64,000 nt of DNA from positions 1-64,000 of the forward strand of contig NZ_WTPX01000002.1 in the NCBI RefSeq assembly GCF_013036045.1, read 5' to 3'. Every line of letters starts with the position of its first letter. Positions within the stretch are counted from its first letter, which is position 1. This document shows, piece after piece, positions 18,615 through 27,670 of this stretch. The stretch is from Alienimonas chondri. Its GTDB lineage: Bacteria; Planctomycetota; Planctomycetia; Planctomycetales; Planctomycetaceae. Below the pieces are notes generated by a model. That model made no database searches. It was not told the origin of the DNA and saw only the letters and a program-made list of their open reading frames with translations. Both the position numbers and the translations under genes were made by a program.

Positions 18615-18630
18615 TTGTTTCCCCGGCGGG

Positions 18631-18996
18631 TTAGGAGCCGAGGATCGAGGCGAGTTTCTCGTCCGTCTCCGCAGCGCTGATTTCGCCTTTGCCGAAGCCG
18701 AGCAACGCCCCGGCCTTCACCGCTCGTTCCTGAGCATCCGCGAAGTTGGAGACCAGCATCACCGGCGGCGCCTCGTCTCCGGAGGCGATCGCTTGAACGG
18801 TCTGAAGACCTGACGCTCCGTCGGCGTCGTACAGGCGGTTCACCAATACGAGGTCCACGTTTCCCCTGGAGACCAATTCGAGGGCGTCTTCTTCGGAATC
18901 CACCTTCACGACGTCCGCATCGAACTTCCGTCGCAGATAGGAAGAGATCGACATGTGGTCGGGCACGCACTGGCCGACGTTCAGAACGCGAGGCAT
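18631..18996 (-). CDS. Receiver-like protein lacking the phospho-acceptor Asp
   Basis: The 121-residue product has the beta/alpha pattern of a CheY-like receiver: VLNVGQCVPDHMSISSYLRR, then DVVKVDSEEDALELVS, VDLVLVNRLYD, PPVMLVSNFADAQERAVKAGA and FGKGE. The strand that normally ends with the phosphorylated Asp ends with Asn53 (VDLVLVN). Ser83 and Lys103 sit at the switch and conserved Lys positions. It is therefore a pseudo-receiver that probably works without phosphorylation, or through protein contacts. It stands alone and is convergent with the DUF1802 gene, so its partner cannot be told from context. Confidence 0.75.
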   Translation of the reverse strand: MPRVLNVGQCVPDHMSISSYLRRKFDADVVKVDSEEDALELVSRGNVDLVLVNRLYDADGASGLQTVQAIASGDEAPPVMLVSNFADAQERAVKAGALLGFGKGEISAAETDEKLASILGS

Positions 18997-19034
18997 CGAA
19001 TCGCTCGGGGGGGAAGAATGGGCGGGGGAAGATC

Positions 19035-20183
19035 TTAGACCGGAGAGCCCGTCAACGACGGCGGCTTCGGACCGAGATATTGATGCAACGTGCAGGCGAG
19101 CGTCCCGTTGTAGAGCTTGCGTCGTCGGTTCGCTTTGCGTCCGACCATCGTGGCGAACGCCGGGTGTGGGGTGAGAACCGCGGCGCTCCAGTCCTCCAAT
19201 CGGTTGAACAACGCGGCGAGATCCTGATGCACCGTGTCCGCATCGCCGAGGCGCTCGCCGTAGGGAGGATTCGCCAGCAGTACGCCATGCGAACCCTTCG
19301 AGCCGGCCTCCGCGATCGGCCGTTGCTGAAAGTGAATGTCGTCCCCCACCCCGGCCCGCTCCGCATGATGGCGGGCGGCGGAGACCGCGTTGCGGTCGAG
19401 ATCCCCGCCCTGCAACGGGCTGTCGAGCGGGGGGAGAGCCGCTTCGGTCGCCGCGGCCCGTTGTTCAGCCCACAGGTCCGGCGGAGCGAGCGGCCAGCCC
19501 TCGGCGACGAACTCGCGCTGCAGGCCCGGAGCCATGTTCCGACCGATGAGCGCCGCCTCGATCGGCAGCGTGCCGGTTCCGCAGCAGGGATCGAGCAACG
19601 GGCGTTCGCGATCCCAGACGCTCAACAGCACGATGCCGGCCGCGAGCGTTTCCTTCATCGGCGCCGGTCCAGAAAGATCCCGGTAGCCGCGCTTGTGCAG
19701 GCCGGGGCCGGTCGTGTCGAGCAGCAGGGAAACGTGATCTTTCCGCACGTTCACCTCGATCGGCACCGGCGGTCCGACCTCGGGCACCGGCGAGCCGGGA
19801 GCGTCCCCGCGGGCCTCGCAGAGCGCCTCCGCGATCGCTTTCTTCGCCATGCTTTGCAGCGTGGGCACGTGGCCCAACGCGCTCCGCACGCTGCGGGCGG
19901 TGATGGGGAAGGCGGCGTCGTAGGGGATCCACCGCGTCCAGTCGATCGCGCCGACGACCTCGAAGAACTGGTCGAAGTCCGTGCAATCGAATTCCTCCGC
20001 GACGACCTGCACCCGATCGGCAGCCCGGAGCCAGAGATTCGCCCGCACCAGGTCGACGGGTTCGCCCTCGAATCGCACGCGACCGTCCTCGGTCTCAGTG
20101 GGCGGCAGGCCGAGAGCCGTCAGTTCACGACCGACGACCGCTTCGAGGCCGAAGGCGGCGGTGGCTTGGAGGAGAAGGGGCAA
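19035..20183 (-). CDS. rlmL: RlmL-type 23S rRNA guanine-N2 methyltransferase
   Basis: This SAM-dependent enzyme is expected to methylate G2445 in 23S rRNA. The 382-residue product has the N-terminal QATAAFGLEAVVGRELTALG stretch, a THUMP domain (about 45-155) and a Rossmann methyltransferase domain with DPCCGTGTLPIEAALIGRNM and the catalytic NPPYGERLG. The RlmK domain found fused in E. coli is absent. The only start that keeps the conserved N terminus is TTG at 20183, and this codon lies inside a long perfect palindrome (20176-20256). The gene follows ubiD on the same strand. Confidence 0.9.
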   Translation of the reverse strand: MPLLLQATAAFGLEAVVGRELTALGLPPTETEDGRVRFEGEPVDLVRANLWLRAADRVQVVAEEFDCTDFDQFFEVVGAIDWTRWIPYDAAFPITARSVRSALGHVPTLQSMAKKAIAEALCEARGDAPGSPVPEVGPPVPIEVNVRKDHVSLLLDTTGPGLHKRGYRDLSGPAPMKETLAAGIVLLSVWDRERPLLDPCCGTGTLPIEAALIGRNMAPGLQREFVAEGWPLAPPDLWAEQRAAATEAALPPLDSPLQGGDLDRNAVSAARHHAERAGVGDDIHFQQRPIAEAGSKGSHGVLLANPPYGERLGDADTVHQDLAALFNRLEDWSAAVLTPHPAFATMVGRKANRRRKLYNGTLACTLHQYLGPKPPSLTGSPV

Positions 20184-20256
20184 GGGGCGAGGCGTAAGGC
20201 GTAAGCGACAGGACCGGGAGGCATAGCTTACGCCTTACGCCTCGCCCCTTGCCCCT
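20176..20256. repeat. 31-bp perfect inverted repeat over rlmL start
   Basis: The left arm is 20176-20206 and the right arm 20226-20256, complementary over all 31 bases with a 19-base loop. The arms contain the direct repeat GGCGTAA GGCGTAA and the purine-rich GGGGCAAGGGGCGAGG. The structure fills the gap between the ubiD stop (overlapping its last base) and the TTG start codon of rlmL, which sits inside the left arm. In RNA it would form a very stable hairpin that includes the initiation codon. Confidence 0.9.
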
Positions 20257-22082
20257 CAGAGAACGCCGTGCAACGGCCCGCCGCGCTCCGCCAGCCGATC
20301 GACCTTCGCCGTGACGTGCGGATCTTCGATCAAAGGCGGCGCGTGGTGCGGTTTGACGCGGGCGTCGATGATCAACGGGCCGCGGCAACCCCAGTGCTTT
20401 TCCTCGGTGAAACTGTCCACGCCCTGCAGATCGGCTGCGGGGTTGGAGCGGGTGAACGCCGTCCAGAGCAGGTTGTTTGCCGTGCGAGCGCTGAACGCCG
20501 CGTCGTCGCACAGCACGATCAGCGGGAACAAACGCAGCGGATGATCACGGTCAATCGTTTCTGCGAGCCGGGCCGCGGCGCCGTCCTTCGTTTCGCAACT
20601 CGGTCCCGAGACGCACGCCACGCCCGGAAACGCGACCGCGGCGTGGTCGAATCCGTCCGGCAGTCGCCAGCCGGAGCGCAAGAACTCCGGCAGTTCCCGC
20701 CGCACCGGTCCGCGGGCGGCGAGGACGACCTTGCTGCCTTCGTTCAACCCGCTGCCGCTGTAGTCCAGCGTGTCGATCGTCGTGCGGGTCTGGAAATGCA
20801 GGTCTCGGGTCGGGTCGATCCGGGCGAGGCAGTGCATTAGGAACGCCGGCACGTCCTCCATCGCCGGCGGGTCGTCGGCCGCGTCCGCGATGAACAGATA
20901 CTTCGCCAAGCTGAGCTGCCCCTGCCCCAGGATCGCGTTCGCCTGCGTGAGCAATTCCGCGGGCCGGTCGCTGGGCGTATGGGGCGAATAGCGCTCGCTG
21001 CCGGTCGCCAGCAGTAGCGGGTGCACGCCGGCGGCGTCGACGGCGTGCACGCCCTTCACCCCCGGCAGCACGGTCGGCAGCGCCGGGCCGGTGATTTCGT
21101 GAATCAACTCCCCGAACGACGTGTCCTCCTGCGGCGGACGACCGACGACCGTGAACGGCCAGACGGCCCCGTCGCGATGGTAGACCGCCTCGACCTTCAA
21201 GACCGGGAAGTCGTGCACCTTGGCGTAATAGCCGAGGTGATCGCCGAACGGCCCTTCCGGTTTCGTCCCGACGATCCGGCCGCTGAGGCAGAAGTCCGCC
21301 TCGCCGTAGACGCGCGGCCACCCCTCCCCCAAAGGATGCTTCGCCATCGGGATGCGGCGCCCGGCGAGCGCGCCGGCGAAGATCAGTTCGCTCAATCCTT
21401 CCGGCAGCGGCATCACCGCGGAGAGCGTCATCGCGGGGGCGCCGCCGACGAACACGTTCACCTTCAATTCTTCGCCCCGCTCGATCGCCGCGGCGTGATG
21501 TACGCCGATGCTGCGGTGCAACTGGTAGTGCAGGCCGATCTCCTCATCAGGGACGTACTCGTTCCCGCCCAACTGCACCCGGTACATGCCGAGGTTCGAG
21601 TTCATCACGCCGGGCTTGCCAGGGTCTTCCGTGTACACCTGCGGCAGCGTGACGAACGGCCCGCCGTCGTCCGGCCAACTGACCATCTGCGGCAGGTCGC
21701 GGATCGCGCAACGGTTCTTCAGGACCGGGCCGGATCGCGTCCGCTTCGGCAGCGTGGTCAGGGCGGCGAGGGGCACGTCGAAGTACTTCCACGGGGCTTT
21801 CAGGGCGACCGTCGGATCGACTTTCAGATCGACAAGGTGCTCGACCCGCTTCAGCGTGTGGCGGAACAGGAACTTCGCCCGTTCCAGCGTGCCGAACAGG
21901 TTGGAGGCCATCGGGAACCGACAGCCGACGACGTTCTCGAATAGCAGCGCCGGCCCGCCGGCGGCGTAGACCCGGCGTTGGATCTCCGCGGCTTCCAGGT
22001 GCGGATCGATCGGCTCGGCGATGCGCAACAACCGCTTATGGCGGTCGAGATCGTCGAGGGCGTGTCGGAGCGTCTTATGCAC
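20256..22082 (-). CDS. ubiD: UbiD-family decarboxylase
   Basis: UbiD enzymes decarboxylate aromatic or unsaturated acids with prenylated FMN and Mn/K ions. The 608-residue product shows MNSNLGMYRVQL, the metal- and cofactor-binding GGAPAMTLSAVMPLPEG, the catalytic EGPFGDHLGYYA and HYxRDGAVWPFTVVGRPPQEDT. These match the UbiD/menaquinone-type branch, and the length is that of the planctomycete/actinobacterial 3-octaprenyl-4-hydroxybenzoate decarboxylase-like group. No prenyltransferase (UbiX) gene is nearby. By inference it acts in quinone biosynthesis, perhaps the futalosine menaquinone route. Its true substrate is not shown. Confidence 0.9.
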   Translation of the reverse strand: MHKTLRHALDDLDRHKRLLRIAEPIDPHLEAAEIQRRVYAAGGPALLFENVVGCRFPMASNLFGTLERAKFLFRHTLKRVEHLVDLKVDPTVALKAPWKYFDVPLAALTTLPKRTRSGPVLKNRCAIRDLPQMVSWPDDGGPFVTLPQVYTEDPGKPGVMNSNLGMYRVQLGGNEYVPDEEIGLHYQLHRSIGVHHAAAIERGEELKVNVFVGGAPAMTLSAVMPLPEGLSELIFAGALAGRRIPMAKHPLGEGWPRVYGEADFCLSGRIVGTKPEGPFGDHLGYYAKVHDFPVLKVEAVYHRDGAVWPFTVVGRPPQEDTSFGELIHEITGPALPTVLPGVKGVHAVDAAGVHPLLLATGSERYSPHTPSDRPAELLTQANAILGQGQLSLAKYLFIADAADDPPAMEDVPAFLMHCLARIDPTRDLHFQTRTTIDTLDYSGSGLNEGSKVVLAARGPVRRELPEFLRSGWRLPDGFDHAAVAFPGVACVSGPSCETKDGAAARLAETIDRDHPLRLFPLIVLCDDAAFSARTANNLLWTAFTRSNPAADLQGVDSFTEEKHWGCRGPLIIDARVKPHHAPPLIEDPHVTAKVDRLAERGGPLHGVL

Positions 22083-22188
22083 GGCGGGACGACGGTCCTG
22101 GACGACGGAGGGGACGACGGAGGGGCATGCCGACGGCGGGGGGCTAGACTCACCGGCCCGCTCCCCCGCCCTTCACCCGAACGCCGTT

Positions 22189-23376
22189 TTGAACTGGCTG
22201 AACGCCGCCCTGCTGTTCGCAATCTACGCGGGGCACTGCGAATTGATGGCGTGGTGGTGCAATCGAACGCACGGCTTGACGCTGCGGCATCGAACCACGA
22301 CCAAGATCCGCGCGGTGCACGATTTGATCGTGCTCGGGGCGGCGCCGGGGCTGTTGTTCGGGTTCGGGCTGTTCGGGTATCGGCTGATGCGCGGCGGGGA
22401 GTGGGCGGCGGTGCCGTGGGGATGGAAAGCTTACTTCGGACTGTGCGGAGTCGGGGTCGTCTCGCTGCTGCTCTGCATCGCCCGGCATCTGTTCCGACCG
22501 CTACCCGCCGGGGCGAAGCGGTCGAGCCGACGCATCGACGTGACGGCGGACCTTGGATTCAAGCCGATCGGCGCCGGCAAGCGTCGCGCCCAGGCGGCCC
22601 TGCCGGGGAACGCTCAATACACCATCGAAGCGGTCGAGTTGGAACTGACGCTCCCCGCCCTGCCCCCGGGGTGGGACGGCGTCACGATCGGCCACGTCTC
22701 CGACACGCACTTTCAGGGCGAGGTCGCCCTGCCCTTCTTCGAGCGGGCCTTCGAGGAGATGGCCGCGTGGAACTGCGATCTGTACGTCTTCACCGGCGAC
22801 CTGCTCGATCGGCCGCGGCGCATCGACTGGGTGGAACCCACGTTCGGACTGTTGCCGAAGACGAACCCGGAGTTCGGCTGTCGGTTCATTTTGGGCAACC
22901 ATGACTGGCACTACCGCGTCGCCCCGCTGCGGGCGGCGATGGCGGCGGCGGGTTGGGAGGACCTCTCCGGTCGGGTGGAGACGCTCCGCCGCGGCGGCGA
23001 TTCGCTGGCGATCGCGGGGGACGAATCGCCTTGGCTGAACGGCCCGCCGGACTGGTCCGCAGCGCCGCCGGAGGCGTTTCGCCTGTTGCTCGCCCACACG
23101 CCGGACCTGTTCCGCCGAGCGAAGGCGAACGCCGTCGACCTGATGCTCGCCGGCCACAATCACGGCGGGCAGATCGCGTTCCCGCTCATCGGGCCGATCT
23201 ACGCCCCCAGCAAGCACGGCGTCCGCCACGCCGGCGGCACGTATCGCGAGGGCAGCCTGCTGATGCACGTCTCCCGCGGCCTCTCCGGCAAAACGCCGGT
23301 GCGATACGGGGCGATGCCGGAGATCACCCGCATCACGTTGCGGAACGATAGCCGTGCTCTTGAAGAGGACGGCTAA
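22189..23376 (+). CDS. Membrane-anchored metallophosphoesterase
   Basis: The C-terminal two thirds is a calcineurin-like phosphoesterase with all metal motifs: GHVSDTHF (Asp172), FTGDLLDRP, GNHDWHY, LLLAHTPD and LAGHNHGGQ. The family includes YkuE-like enzymes acting on UDP-diacylglucosamine or other lipid substrates. Two or three hydrophobic segments precede it (NAALLFAIYAGHCELMAW, IVLGAAPGLLFGFGLFGY, FGLCGVGVVSLLLCIA). The frame is open further upstream but would overlap ubiD, which is divergent, so I chose TTG at 22189 (395 residues). The start is uncertain. It is convergent with an ABC permease gene. Confidence 0.82.
   Translation: MNWLNAALLFAIYAGHCELMAWWCNRTHGLTLRHRTTTKIRAVHDLIVLGAAPGLLFGFGLFGYRLMRGGEWAAVPWGWKAYFGLCGVGVVSLLLCIARHLFRPLPAGAKRSSRRIDVTADLGFKPIGAGKRRAQAALPGNAQYTIEAVELELTLPALPPGWDGVTIGHVSDTHFQGEVALPFFERAFEEMAAWNCDLYVFTGDLLDRPRRIDWVEPTFGLLPKTNPEFGCRFILGNHDWHYRVAPLRAAMAAAGWEDLSGRVETLRRGGDSLAIAGDESPWLNGPPDWSAAPPEAFRLLLAHTPDLFRRAKANAVDLMLAGHNHGGQIAFPLIGPIYAPSKHGVRHAGGTYREGSLLMHVSRGLSGKTPVRYGAMPEITRITLRNDSRALEEDG
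23349..23375. terminator. Hairpin at convergent gene ends
   Basis: TAGCCGT/ACGGCTA plus CTCT/AGAG form a stem with one G-G mismatch and a TGA loop, overlapping the last codons of the phosphoesterase gene. Only nine bases separate the two convergent stops. The core CTCTTGAAGAG is shared with the hairpin after sdhB. Confidence 0.45.
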
Positions 23377-23385
23377 CGCTGCCCC

Positions 23386-25803
23386 CTAGAAATCCGTGCG
23401 TGCGACGTGCCAGCAGGTCAGTCCCAGCATCACCGCCGTGAACGCGAGGTTGTGGATCAGCGGGCCCCAGAATCTCTCTTGAATGACCGGTTGTCGCAGG
23501 TCGAGGTCGGCGCCGAAGGCTTCGCGTGCTTCCTCCTCGTCGCCGCTGAAGAGGCTCGACAGCGTTTCGCCCAGCCCGATGCTGTCCGGCAGCAGGTAGT
23601 GCAACGGCGTGAGGCCGAAACGCACGATGTCGTCCCAAACTCCCGTCGGCGGGGCGAGCGTTTCGACCGCACGGTACGCGTCGCCGTCCGCCTCGAATCT
23701 CGTCACTTCATCCCCCCCGGTGCCGACCCAGAGGGCGCCGTCCCCCCCCCAACCGGCGGCGGAGACGTCGTCGAAAACGAGGCTTCCCTCGCCCTGTACA
23801 TTGCCCACCCAAAGCGGCCCGTCGTGAGTGGCGAGGGCCAAGCGACCGGTATTGAGATCCGTCGAGAACCCGCGCGGGCGGCTGCCGGGGACCGGGGCGA
23901 ATTCGCTTGTCGTTCCGTCCGGGGCGACCGCGACCCCTGTCCCGTCGGCGGTCACGGCCAGCGCCCCGCCGTCGCCGGTCGCGAGGACGACCGCCGGCAC
24001 GCCGCCCGGTTTGCCCGGCTCGCCGTCCGCTTCAAACAGGGTGGCTTGCACGCTCGGCTCCGATTCTCCGGGCGGATAGAGCCGCACCACCCCGCCGGCA
24101 TAGATCGCAATGTCGCCGGTCCGCGGGTCGATCGCCGCGGCGAACGGTTCGGGAAACGCGGGGGACACGGTGCCGTCGTCCGGCGGTTCAACGATCTGAT
24201 CGACGTCGGCGCGCGTCTGCCTCGCGACCTCGTTCATCAGGGCGTCAAGAAAACCGCCGCTCGTTTCGTTCGCGGCCGATTCGACCCGCGGCGTAAATAC
24301 GCCGAGTCGTCCGGCGAACAGGGGCGTGCCGTCGGGGCGGAACAGCAGTTGGGTCGTCAGGGGCGGGGCGGCGATGCCCACCCGCCCTTCCCAGTCGTTC
24401 TCCGCGGTCGCGGTGTAGAGACGTCGTGAACCGACGGTCCGTCGCGGCGGACCGCCGGCGCCGACCATGACGCCGGTCGCTTCGAGGGCCGCCAGCGTGT
24501 CGGTTTGAGGAACGAACTCGGGGCCGGAGAGCCGGTAGGTGGGAATGGCCGTGTCGCCGCGTCGGCGTCGGGATGTGGTCGGGTAGAGAGCCGGAGTCCA
24601 TTCGTTCTCGGAAGCATTCCACCGCGTCACCCATCCGCCGGCGTCCGCTTTGAACACTTCGTCGTTGCCGGCGACTACCGCTGCCGGGCGGGCCGCGATG
24701 TCCATTTGCTGAACCGGCCGCCAAACGACGTTTAGCACGAATGACAGTGCCCAGACGCCGCCGGCAGCCATCACGCAGACGATCGGATTCTGCCACAACA
24801 CTCCGACCGCCGCGCTGACGCTGTAAAAGACCGCGAATTGCACCACCAAAAGGCCGGAAGCGGCGACCAAACCAGCGTCCCACACGCCCAGCCGCAGCCC
24901 CGCGATCAGCCAGAGTCCGCCGCAGAGGTACAGCCCCGCCAAGCCCACGAACACGCACCCGCCGGCGAACTTCGTTAGGAACGCGACCGTTCGACTGACC
25001 GGCTTCGAAAGCAACAGGTCGATCGCTCCGCCTTCAAACGTCTGCGGAATCAGCGCCGCTGTGACCAGCAACGCGATCAGCACGCCGATCGGACCGGCCA
25101 GGTAGCCCGCGACGAACTCCATGATGAATCGGGCGATGAACCGGACGCCGCTGCGATTTAGTTCCAGCCCGACGGAATCGGCGATCGACTTGGTGAACTC
25201 CTCGGCCACGTCCCAGGGCCCGTAAGTGAGAAAGACACGTTCGGCGTCTGGAGCGGCGATTGCCTGCGGAAACGCGGCGGAAAGCAGCAGCCGATTGAGC
25301 CGACCGAGCCGTTCCGGGGGCAGCGACGTCGGCCCCTCGTCCAGCAGCGCTTCCAACTCGCTGGGATCGTCCGGGGAGGAGCCGAAACCACCGAAGCCGC
25401 CGCCGGACTCGGGCATCTTCACGGACTCGAAGGCGGTTTCGTCGTAGAACTCGGCGGCGGTCAGCACGTCGACGTTCAACGCATCCCGCAGTCGCTCCGA
25501 TGTCGGGCCGGCGTCGTCCGCTGCGGGCGAGAGGATCGCTTTGCGAACGTCGGCCGAAAGCTGGGCCAGCACCCGATCGCCCGGTTGCTCGCCCTCTTTC
25601 GCCGCGTCGCGGCGAAGCTTCGCGGCCAAAAGCGGCGCGTCGATCAGTTCGTTCGACTGCAATCGCCAAGCCGTCTCGTCCCGCAACCCGAGGGGAGCCA
25701 GGACCGCCAGCACGAGGGTGAAGAACACCAGCAGGAACGGCAGCGTGCGGCTGCGGATCGCTTCCCGCACGCTGTCCTTCAGGATTGCCAGATAGGGACG
25801 CAT
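23386..25803 (-). CDS. ABC-2 type permease with large extracytoplasmic domain
   Basis: The 805-residue product starts at ATG 25803 (MRPYLAILKDSVREAIRSRT); the frame upstream of that looks like translated spacer. It has a first membrane helix (LPFLLVFFTLVLAVLAPLG), an acidic soluble segment, and five hydrophobic helices between about residues 220 and 360 including the ABC-2 pattern FEGGAIDLLLSKPVSR. A soluble region of about 330 residues follows, with repeated short beta-like units (GDIAIYAGGVVRLYP, GGALAVTADGTGVAVAPDG) suggesting a propeller-like fold. A final membrane segment is WGPLIHNLAFTAVMLGLTCW. The ATPase gene lies 37 bases upstream. The exported substrate is unknown. Confidence 0.8.
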   Translation of the reverse strand: MRPYLAILKDSVREAIRSRTLPFLLVFFTLVLAVLAPLGLRDETAWRLQSNELIDAPLLAAKLRRDAAKEGEQPGDRVLAQLSADVRKAILSPAADDAGPTSERLRDALNVDVLTAAEFYDETAFESVKMPESGGGFGGFGSSPDDPSELEALLDEGPTSLPPERLGRLNRLLLSAAFPQAIAAPDAERVFLTYGPWDVAEEFTKSIADSVGLELNRSGVRFIARFIMEFVAGYLAGPIGVLIALLVTAALIPQTFEGGAIDLLLSKPVSRTVAFLTKFAGGCVFVGLAGLYLCGGLWLIAGLRLGVWDAGLVAASGLLVVQFAVFYSVSAAVGVLWQNPIVCVMAAGGVWALSFVLNVVWRPVQQMDIAARPAAVVAGNDEVFKADAGGWVTRWNASENEWTPALYPTTSRRRRGDTAIPTYRLSGPEFVPQTDTLAALEATGVMVGAGGPPRRTVGSRRLYTATAENDWEGRVGIAAPPLTTQLLFRPDGTPLFAGRLGVFTPRVESAANETSGGFLDALMNEVARQTRADVDQIVEPPDDGTVSPAFPEPFAAAIDPRTGDIAIYAGGVVRLYPPGESEPSVQATLFEADGEPGKPGGVPAVVLATGDGGALAVTADGTGVAVAPDGTTSEFAPVPGSRPRGFSTDLNTGRLALATHDGPLWVGNVQGEGSLVFDDVSAAGWGGDGALWVGTGGDEVTRFEADGDAYRAVETLAPPTGVWDDIVRFGLTPLHYLLPDSIGLGETLSSLFSGDEEEAREAFGADLDLRQPVIQERFWGPLIHNLAFTAVMLGLTCWHVARTDF

Positions 25804-25840
25804 GGGCGTTTCGTCGCTTCGCCGGAGGGGCGTGGAAGGT

Positions 25841-26977
25841 TCAGTTCGTGACGCCGCCGGCCTGCCGGACGCCGTCGGTTCCGGCGACGGGGACGCGGTC
25901 GTCGTCGGCGACGGCACGCAGGAAGGCGTCTTCGAGCGAGGGCTTCACGCGGAGCAGCGAGTGCAAACTCACCCCCGCATCACGCAGGGCGTCGACGGCG
26001 ACGTCCACCTGCGCCTGATCGACGTCGCCCAGTTCTGCGGTGAACCGGCCGCGTCCGTCGTCGTCATGGCCGATCGATTTGAGCGGGACGCCGCCGAAGT
26101 GCGAGCCGACCAACGCGGACCGAACCGCCTTCTCCTCGCCGAGCAACCGCAGCGTGACCAGTTCGCCTCCGCCGCGCAGGTCGTCCAGATCGCCCAGCCC
26201 GCGGACTTCGCCGTTGCGCAGGATCGCCGCTCGGTCGCAAACCATCTCCAGCTCCTGCAGGAGATGGGAGTTGAGAAAGACCGTCTTTCCCCGGGCTTTC
26301 AGTTCTCCGAGCACGCGCCGAATATCCGCATGGCCGACCGGATCGACGCCGTCGGTCGGCTCATCCAGGATCAGGAGATCCGGATCGTGGAGCATCGCCT
26401 GGGCCAACCCCAGCCGTTGCTGCATGCCCTTGGAGAATTTGCGAACGTTGGTGTTGCCCCACTTGGACAGGCCCACCAGCGTGAGCAGGTCGCCGCGACG
26501 CCGCTTCACCTCGGCGCTGGAGAGGCCGGACAGCCCGCCGTAGTAGTCGAGGGCGGTATTCGCCGTGAGGTGCCGCGGGAGCCGGTGGCCTTCCGGGAGA
26601 TACCCGATGCGGCGTCGCGCGTCTCGCGCCCCCGCGGGATGCCCGAGCACCGTCGCGGACCCGCCGGACTTCCGACAGATGCCCAGCAGCACCTTGATCA
26701 GCGTCGTCTTCCCCGCCCCGTTCGGACCGAGCAGGCCGAAGATCTCCCCCGGACGCACTTGAAAGCTCACGCCGCGGAGCGCGTGGACGGTCTTCCGGCC
26801 GAACAATCCGTCGCTGTAGGTCTTGGAGAGATCAACCGCGTCCACGACCGGCGGGCCGTCCGTGGAAGGGGCGTTCGGGGGGCGAGGCTCGACGTCACGG
26901 GGGGAAGCCGTGCTTGCGGCGGGGCTCTCGAACGGGTCCACGGGTTCGAGATCGGCGGGCGGCGCTTGGTTCGACAC
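25841..26977 (-). CDS. ABC transporter ATP-binding protein
   Basis: This ATPase powers the neighbouring ABC-2 permease. In the 378-residue product the Walker A GPNGAGKTT is at residues 84-92, the signature FSKGMQQR at 181-188, the Walker B LLILDEPTDG at 201-210 and the switch His in NSHLLQE. The first 45 residues are Pro/Ala-rich and not part of the fold. The C-terminal 80 residues resemble the DUF4162-type extension seen in CcmA/NatA/Gld-type exporters. The two genes form an operon on the minus strand, ending at a hairpin. Confidence 0.93.
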   Translation of the reverse strand: MSNQAPPADLEPVDPFESPAASTASPRDVEPRPPNAPSTDGPPVVDAVDLSKTYSDGLFGRKTVHALRGVSFQVRPGEIFGLLGPNGAGKTTLIKVLLGICRKSGGSATVLGHPAGARDARRRIGYLPEGHRLPRHLTANTALDYYGGLSGLSSAEVKRRRGDLLTLVGLSKWGNTNVRKFSKGMQQRLGLAQAMLHDPDLLILDEPTDGVDPVGHADIRRVLGELKARGKTVFLNSHLLQELEMVCDRAAILRNGEVRGLGDLDDLRGGGELVTLRLLGEEKAVRSALVGSHFGGVPLKSIGHDDDGRGRFTAELGDVDQAQVDVAVDALRDAGVSLHSLLRVKPSLEDAFLRAVADDDRVPVAGTDGVRQAGGVTN

Positions 26978-27146
26978 GGCCGCAGGATAGCGTCATTCGG
27001 GGCCGATCGTCCCGGCCGCGTCGTTCGCCATCCCGATTCCCCGCCCGGCGATCAGGGTCTTGCCCGATGGTCGGGGGGATGGGCGAGCCGTACCGTGACC
27101 CTGTTGCCCTTTTCAGACCGAACGTTCCGACCGAACCGAGCCATCT

Positions 27147-27608
27147 ATGAACTTGCGGTATTTCGTGGTCGATGTGGAAGGTCAGCTCCGTCGCGTGCCC
27201 ACGACGGCTGCGGAAGCGGTCTGGGGCGGCGAGGCGGATGCTGACGACTTGGACGTGGTTCTTGGATCCGAATTGAAACTCGTCACCGCCGTGATCGACG
27301 AGAATCTCGATCCGGTCATGATCTTCTTCCTGCGGGTCGAACTCGACCGCGGGGCGATCACCGAGGAGAGTCGGCTGGCGGCGGTCGAGGCGATCACGGC
27401 CGGTCACGGCCGTCGACTGAGCGATCCGCGTCAACGGCGTCAGTTTGAAGGCTGGCCCGACGATTGGCGTCGGCAACTCGCGGTGGCGTTGGACGCTCCG
27501 GCCGCGTCATTCACGAAACTGGGCCTCGGCGGGCCGCTGGCGCTGTCCGATCTGTGGGGCGTCTCGCTGGACACCGTGATGGCCTATTTCGAAAAGGCCA
27601 TCGGGTAG
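27147..27608 (+). CDS. Conserved hypothetical protein (153 aa)
   Basis: The product starts MNLRYFVVDVEGQLRRVP and is acidic, with a first half of alternating strands and helices (ELKLVTAVIDENLDPVMIFFLRVELDRG) and a helical second half. It has no signal peptide, membrane segment or cysteine. I do not recognise a family; the style is of lineage-restricted planctomycete proteins. It is divergent from the ABC exporter genes (170 bases between starts) and convergent with the next gene at a hairpin. Confidence 0.7.
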   Translation: MNLRYFVVDVEGQLRRVPTTAAEAVWGGEADADDLDVVLGSELKLVTAVIDENLDPVMIFFLRVELDRGAITEESRLAAVEAITAGHGRRLSDPRQRRQFEGWPDDWRRQLAVALDAPAASFTKLGLGGPLALSDLWGVSLDTVMAYFEKAIG

Positions 27609-27618
27609 AGGAATGAAA

Positions 27619-27649
27619 TTCGCCGCTCCTCGGTGAGAAGAGCGGCGAA
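27619..27649. terminator. Hairpin between convergent genes
   Basis: TTCGCCGCTC (27619-27628) pairs with GAGCGGCGAA (27640-27649), a 10-bp stem with an 11-base loop. On the minus strand it is followed by TTTCATT, so it is the better terminator for the gene at 27671. Confidence 0.65.
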
Positions 27650-27670
27650 CGGAAACGATCGCGTCGCGGA

